Source: an uncultured Collinsella sp.
GTDB taxonomy: Bacteria; Actinomycetota; Coriobacteriia; Coriobacteriales; Coriobacteriaceae
Length of the DNA stretch: 34,174 nucleotides
Assembly: GCA_958349325.1 (NCBI GenBank)
Contig: CATWCP010000008.1
Span: forward strand, 1 to 34,174
Reading direction: 5' to 3'
Each line of letters opens with the position of its first letter. Position 1 is the first letter of the stretch. Of this stretch, positions 30,217 to 34,174 are shown one piece after another. The notes beneath the pieces are model-generated. The model was given only the letters and a program-made list of their open reading frames with translations, was not told where the DNA came from and searched no databases. A program made the translations under genes and the position numbers.

Positions 30217-31554
30217 ATGAACCAGCAGAACATCGATTACGTACTCCGCTCCGTAGAGCAGCGTGACATCCGCTTTGTGCGTCTGTGGTTTGTCGACATT
30301 CTCGGCCGCCTCAAGAACTTTGCCATTAGCCCCGAGGACCTCGAGGTCGCTTTTGAGGAGGGTATTGGCTTTGACGGCTCCGCCATCGAGGGCTTTGCCA
30401 CGCCCGAGGAAGCCGACATGCTGGCGTTTCCCGATGCTTCGACCTTCCAGATTCTGCCGTGGCGCCCGAGCCATAACGGCGTCGCCCGCGTGTTCTGCGA
30501 CGTGTGCACTCCCGATCGCAAGCCGTTTGCCGGCGACCCGCGCGATGCCCTGCGCCGCATGTTCTACAGGGCCGAGAAGGCCGGCTATCTGCTCAACGTG
30601 GGCGCTGAGCTGGAGTATTACTACTTCCCCGACGAACACACCCCCGAGCCGCTCGACAACGTGGGCTACTTCGATCTTTCGGTGAGCGATGCCGCTCGCG
30701 ACCTGCGCCGCAACACGGTCCTCACGCTCGAGAAGATGTCCGTGCCCGTGGAGTACACCTTCCACGCCGCCGGCCGCTCGCAGCATGGCATGAGCCTGCG
30801 CCACGCCGAGGCCCTGAGCATGTCCGACGCCATCACCACGGCTAAACTCATCATTAAGCAGCAGGCCTACGAGAGCGGCTGCCACGCCTCCTTTATGCCC
30901 AAGCCGTTGGCAGGCGAGGACGGCAGCGCTATGTTCCTGTGCCAGTCGCTATTCGACCACGACGGCAACAACGTCTTTTGGGGCGAGGACGACGAGAAGT
31001 ACCACCTCTCTGACATCGCCAAACACTACATGGCCGGCATCCTGGCGCATGCCCGCGAGATCAGCGCCATCACCAACCCCACGGTCAACTCGTACAAGCG
31101 CATCACCACGGGTGGCGACTCCGTGCCGCAGTACGCCACGTGGGGCCTGCGCAACCGCGCGAGCATGGTCCGCATCCCGGTCTACAAGCCCGGCAAGCAG
31201 CTGTCCACACGCATCGAGCTTCGCAGCCCCGACCCCATGGCCAACCCGTACCTGGTCAACGCCGTCACGCTGGCGGCTGGCCTGGACGGCATCGAGCGCA
31301 AGCTGGAGCTCCCGCCCGAGGCCACGGCCGAGACGCTCAAGCTCACCGACCGCCAGATGGTCGAGGCCGGCTACACGCCGCTGCCGCGCTCGCTCAAAGA
31401 GGCGCTCGACGTGTTTGAGGACTCGCAGTTTATGAAGGATGCCCTCGGCGAGCACATCCACAGTTTCTTCCTTAAAAAGAAGCGCGACGAGTGGCATAAG
31501 TTTGAGTCCACGATTACCGAGTGGGAGATCAAGCACTACCTGGCGAACTCCTAA
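30217..31554 (+). CDS. Type I glutamine-synthetase homologue with an altered active site
   Basis: A 445-residue protein of full GlnA (type I, alpha-like) length with clear homology throughout: FDGSAIEGF (Asp53), GAELEYYYF (Glu131, Glu133), FMPKPLAG, NPTVNSYKR and RIELRSPDPMANPYL (Glu334). However, residues that normally bind metal or act in catalysis are changed. HHEVAPGQHEI of ordinary GlnA reads FHAAGRSQHGM here (Ala184 and Gly191 instead of two glutamates), GSGMH reads GSAMF (Phe240 instead of His), and the GYEAP loop reads GGDSVP. No Tyr-based adenylylation region is evident. It is therefore either a GS with unusual chemistry, a gamma-glutamyl ligase for another substrate, or a non-catalytic, regulatory homologue. 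GAAAGGGGAG precedes the start. A GlnR-like regulator follows 50 bp downstream. Confidence 0.85.
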   Translation: MNQQNIDYVLRSVEQRDIRFVRLWFVDILGRLKNFAISPEDLEVAFEEGIGFDGSAIEGFATPEEADMLAFPDASTFQILPWRPSHNGVARVFCDVCTPDRKPFAGDPRDALRRMFYRAEKAGYLLNVGAELEYYYFPDEHTPEPLDNVGYFDLSVSDAARDLRRNTVLTLEKMSVPVEYTFHAAGRSQHGMSLRHAEALSMSDAITTAKLIIKQQAYESGCHASFMPKPLAGEDGSAMFLCQSLFDHDGNNVFWGEDDEKYHLSDIAKHYMAGILAHAREISAITNPTVNSYKRITTGGDSVPQYATWGLRNRASMVRIPVYKPGKQLSTRIELRSPDPMANPYLVNAVTLAAGLDGIERKLELPPEATAETLKLTDRQMVEAGYTPLPRSLKEALDVFEDSQFMKDALGEHIHSFFLKKKRDEWHKFESTITEWEIKHYLANS

Positions 31555-31604
31555 TCGCGCTGGCTTGTTCCAGTACGATTGAGCTCATTTCTTTGGAGGC
31601 CGAT

Positions 31605-32267
31605 ATGTCCGAAAAGAGTGCCCTGTTCATGGCGCGCACGACGCGCTTCCACGAGTTTGCCCGCAGCTTGACGACCACCTTGGGTGTCGAGGTGAGCCTG
31701 GCCACCCCCGATTCGCCGACTGCGGCGCACGACTTTGACCTGCTGATCCTCGATTCCGATGGCATCCGCAGCGACCGCATCGATCAGATTGCCAAGTGGC
31801 TCGACGACCGCGGCGGCGTCCCCATGCTGGTGATCGTCGACGACGAGGCGCTCGGTACCTTGCGCCTGCCCAATCACGCGCATGCCGACTTTGTATGCCC
31901 CACGGCGACGCCTAACGAGCTCAAGGCTCGCGCGCAGCGCCTGATGGGCGAGGAGGAGACCGTCGCCGCCGACGATGTGCTCAACATCGATAACCTCGAG
32001 ATCAACTTGGCCACCTACCAGGTGACGCTCGATGGTGAGCCCATCGACCTGACGCTGATGGAGTACTCGCTGCTGAGCTTTTTGGCGACGCACCCCAACC
32101 GTGCCTACAGCCGCGAGGTGCTGCTGCACCGTGTGTGGGGCTTTGAGTACTGCGGCGGCACGCGCACCGTTGACGTGCACATTCGACGCATCCGCTCCAA
32201 GGTGGGCCCGCAGATCGCGGCGCACATCACCACCGTCCGCGGCGTGGGCTATCTGTTTAAGGACTAG
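31605..32267 (+). CDS. GlnR-like orphan response-regulator-type transcription factor
   Basis: A 220-residue OmpR/PhoB-type regulator. The N-terminal receiver-like domain (1-110) keeps an Asp at position 50 (LLILDSD) but lacks the acidic pair normally near residue 10 (it reads LFMARTT), so phosphorylation is doubtful. The C-terminal winged helix (about 120-218) contains LTLMEYSLLSFLATHP, VWGFEYCGGTRTVDVHIRR and TVRGVGYLF, very like the GlnR nitrogen regulator of actinobacteria, also an atypical receiver protein. No histidine kinase gene is adjacent. TTTGGAGG precedes the ATG at 31605. Its position after a glutamine-synthetase homologue supports a nitrogen-related role; a general winged-helix regulator is the cautious alternative. 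Confidence 0.85.
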   Translation: MSEKSALFMARTTRFHEFARSLTTTLGVEVSLATPDSPTAAHDFDLLILDSDGIRSDRIDQIAKWLDDRGGVPMLVIVDDEALGTLRLPNHAHADFVCPTATPNELKARAQRLMGEEETVAADDVLNIDNLEINLATYQVTLDGEPIDLTLMEYSLLSFLATHPNRAYSREVLLHRVWGFEYCGGTRTVDVHIRRIRSKVGPQIAAHITTVRGVGYLFKD

Positions 32268-32271
32268 ATTT

Positions 32272-32308
32272 CCACCACAAAGGGGACAGGCACCTTTGTG
32301 GTGGTTTT
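32272..32308 (+). terminator. Terminator after the GlnR-like gene
   Basis: A perfect 12-bp stem (CCACCACAAAGG at 32272-32283 with 32293-32304), a loop containing GACAGG, and TTTT. The GGGGACAGG word links it to other intergenic repeats. Confidence 0.85.
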
Positions 32309-32422
32309 GACGCGGGTGCGGGTTCCTCTCGAATCTGCAGCAGAACTTAAGCCTTCCTAAAAGATTGCGTTCTCATACACGTTCGCCCGCATATTGGGGT
32401 ACAACTCAACGTGAACAATGAT

Positions 32423-32449
32423 GGCCCGCCACATGTTTGGTGGGCCTTT
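32423..32449 (+). other. Hairpin in the htrA leader
   Basis: A 9-bp stem with one wobble (GGCCCGCCA at 32423-32431 overlapping the loop, with TGGTGGGCC to 32446) followed by TTT, 27 bp before the htrA start. It could be a weak attenuator. 32309-32422 presumably holds the promoter, but no confident -10/-35 pair was picked. Confidence 0.4.
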
Positions 32450-32475
32450 GGTTATTTGACGAAAGGATCGCAGCC

Positions 32476-33936
32476 ATGAGCGAGAACGATTCCCAGCGTC
32501 CCCAGGATGCGGGCAACGCTGGCGAGACCCAGCAGCAGCCGCGCGTGCAGGTGGAGTCGACGCCTGCCGACGGCAACATTCCCTACGTGCAGGCCTACGA
32601 CACGCAGACCGGTAAGCCGCTGGGCAGCCAGCAGGTCGTGAACAAGCACACGGTGGTCAAGACCAAGACCAAAAAGCTGCCGATCTTTATTACGGCGCTT
32701 GCCGGCTGTGCGTGCGGCGCTCTGCTGGTCATCGCGCTCATTATGAGCGGCACGCTCAACATTGGCGGCGGAAAGAATGCCGTGACGGCGGGTGCCTCGG
32801 GTTCGTCGACGCAAAAGATTACGATCGACTCCGAGGACACCACACTTGCCGAGGCCGTTTCTGCCAAGGCCCTGCCCTCCGTCGTTTCCATCACCGCCAC
32901 TTCGAGCGGCAGCCAGAATGGCTCGCTTTCGCAGTCTGCCGGTGAGTCGGACAGCTCGGGCAGCGTCGGTTCGGGCGTGGTGCTCGATACCGAGGGCCAC
33001 ATCCTCACCAACAACCACGTGGTCGATGGCTATGACCAGTACGTGGTGACCATGGACGACGGCACCACCTACGAGGCCGAGTTCGTGGGCAGCGATGCTT
33101 CGAGCGACCTGGCCGTCATCAAGCTCAAGGACGCCGACGCCTCCAAGCTTACGCCGATCGAGATCGGTGACTCCTCCAAGCTCAACGTGGGCGAGTGGGT
33201 TATGGCCATCGGTTCGCCGTTCGGCAACGAGCAGTCTGTCTCCACGGGCATTGTGTCGGCGCTGTATCGCTCCACGGCCATGAGTTCTACCAGCGGTAAC
33301 ACCATCTATGCCAACATGATCCAGACCGATGCCGCCATCAACCCGGGCAACTCCGGTGGCGCGCTCGTCAACGACAACGGCGAGCTCGTGGGTATCAATT
33401 CGCTCATCGAGAGCTACTCGGGCTCCAGCTCGGGCGTTGGCTTTGCTATTCCCGTTAACTACGCCAAGAACATTGCCGACCAGATCATCGGCGGTAAGAC
33501 GCCGGTGCACCCGTACCTGGGCGCCACGCTTTCGAGCGTCAATGCGCTTAACGCCCGCACTAACAAGCTGAGCACCGACAGCGGCGCGTATGTGGCGAGC
33601 GTCGTCGAGGACGGTCCTGCTGCCAAGGCCGGCATTCAGGAGGGCGACGTCATCACCAAGCTGGGCGACGACGAAATCACGAGTGCCGATGGCCTGATCA
33701 TCGCGCTGCGCAGCCACGAGGTGGGCGAGAAGGTCGAGATCACGCTTATGCGCGGCAAGGAAGAGAAGAAGGTCACGGTCGAGCTGGGCTCCGATGAGGA
33801 ACTGCAGAACCAGCAGCAGGACGACAGTTCGACCGACACCGGCAACGGCGGTATTACCGACGAGCAGCTGCGCCAGTACCTGGAGGAGCTGCTAGGCCAG
33901 CAGGGCCAGGGCCAGGGCTACGGCCAGGGTTACTAA
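32476..33936 (+). CDS. HtrA/DegP-type trypsin-like serine protease with PDZ domain
   Basis: A 486-residue, membrane-anchored quality-control protease. Residues 1-66 are a polar, Gln-rich cytoplasmic tail, 68-92 form one membrane segment (IFITALAGCACGALLVIALI), and the protease domain lies outside the cell at about 120-335 with the triad His181 (TNNHVV), Asp211 (SSDLAV) and Ser293 (GNSGG). A single PDZ domain spans about 345-440. The C-terminus is rich in Gln/Gly (GQQGQGQGYGQGY), an uncommon tail that may bind cell-wall material or be disordered. GAAAGGA precedes the ATG at 32476; an upstream in-frame GTG is not favoured. A strong terminator follows. No functional link with the pectin genes is apparent. 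Confidence 0.94.
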   Translation: MSENDSQRPQDAGNAGETQQQPRVQVESTPADGNIPYVQAYDTQTGKPLGSQQVVNKHTVVKTKTKKLPIFITALAGCACGALLVIALIMSGTLNIGGGKNAVTAGASGSSTQKITIDSEDTTLAEAVSAKALPSVVSITATSSGSQNGSLSQSAGESDSSGSVGSGVVLDTEGHILTNNHVVDGYDQYVVTMDDGTTYEAEFVGSDASSDLAVIKLKDADASKLTPIEIGDSSKLNVGEWVMAIGSPFGNEQSVSTGIVSALYRSTAMSSTSGNTIYANMIQTDAAINPGNSGGALVNDNGELVGINSLIESYSGSSSGVGFAIPVNYAKNIADQIIGGKTPVHPYLGATLSSVNALNARTNKLSTDSGAYVASVVEDGPAAKAGIQEGDVITKLGDDEITSADGLIIALRSHEVGEKVEITLMRGKEEKKVTVELGSDEELQNQQQDDSSTDTGNGGITDEQLRQYLEELLGQQGQGQGYGQGY

Positions 33937-33962
33937 CGAGCCGTATCGCACATATCGAAGCC

Positions 33963-34003
33963 AGAGGGGCTGTCCCATCAACGTGGGACAGCCCCTCTTT
34001 TCT
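33963..34003 (+). terminator. Terminator after htrA
   Basis: A perfect 15-bp stem (33963-33977 with 33984-33998), 6-base loop and TTTTCTT tail. Confidence 0.92.
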
Positions 34004-34174
34004 TATTGATTCGTTGGGGACGGAGGAAAACGGATCACTTGGGGCTGACAAGAGGCCTGGTTCGTAATGGTCTGGACAATTAGTTCAGATACGTATAAAT
34101 CTGGGGCAGCTTGGGATGCGTTTGGGGGTGCGGACAGAAAGTTGGACCGCGGGGCGGTCCGGACTGGAGGTTCG
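34004..34174. other. Unassigned right end of the window
   Basis: No supported gene. A small palindrome GGACCGCGGGGCGGTCC lies near 34144-34160, and GGGGACGG near 34016 recalls the GGGGACAG words elsewhere. The stretch probably belongs to the intergenic region of a gene beyond the window. Confidence 0.4.

Noticed and set aside
1..34174. tRNA, rRNA, insertion sequences with transposase, or phage genes
   Set aside because: No cloverleaf, rRNA segment, transposase, integrase or phage structural gene could be recognised on either strand.

Overview
The window is one contiguous stretch of a GC-rich chromosome, most probably from a gut member of the Coriobacteriia (Actinomycetota), with Collinsella or a close relative the best guess. 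The reasons are the strong G/C bias at third codon positions, a FeoB gene followed by a tiny Cys-rich FeoB-associated protein, an actinobacterial GlnR-like orphan regulator, and dispersed palindromic intergenic repeats. The genus is an inference; no marker gene is present.

Layout. 1-2373: 3' part of feoB and its Cys-rich partner. 2470-18306: a pectin/galacturonate catabolic locus on the plus strand, comprising a LacI regulator, uxaC-uxaB-uxaA, a GPH-family cation symporter, a GH28 polygalacturonase, an alpha/beta-hydrolase esterase, a CE8 pectin methylesterase fused to a second esterase, an SGNH esterase, a GH105 unsaturated-uronyl hydrolase and a TIM-barrel epimerase-like protein. 18411-21777: two flavoproteins (GltD-like; old-yellow-enzyme/dienoyl-CoA-reductase-like). 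21896-23487 (minus): an RpiB-fold isomerase and a KduD-like dehydrogenase for 4-deoxy-5-ketouronate. 23648-26503: a broken GntR/FCD gene, an AAA ATPase preceded by a 10-bp tandem array, several palindromic repeats and an intact GntR/FCD regulator. 26896-28825 (minus): eda and kdgK, divergent from a second LacI regulator (29060-30082). 30217-33936: a glutamine-synthetase homologue, a GlnR-like regulator and an HtrA-type protease.

How the genes work together. No carbohydrate-active enzyme here shows a signal peptide, so the locus looks built for import and cytoplasmic digestion of pectic oligosaccharides. The esterases remove methyl and acetyl groups, GH28 releases galacturonate and GH105 releases the unsaturated uronate. 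Galacturonate goes UxaC -> UxaB -> UxaA to 2-keto-3-deoxygluconate (KDG). The unsaturated product reaches KDG through the RpiB-type isomerase and KduD. KdgK and Eda then give pyruvate and glyceraldehyde-3-phosphate. A palindrome, GGTGAACGTTCACC, recurs at nine places in the promoters of uxaC, the symporter, GH105 and kduD, often in pairs 38-41 bp apart, and defines a likely LacI regulon.

The most unusual observations are: (i) the glutamine-synthetase homologue appears to have lost several metal-ligand residues and has an altered catalytic loop, yet sits next to a GlnR-like regulator with a candidate GlnR box upstream; (ii) the CE8-esterase fusion; (iii) the operator pairs; (iv) the AAA ATPase with its iteron-like array and neighbouring palindromes; (v) a family of four AGTTGCGGTG hairpin repeats.
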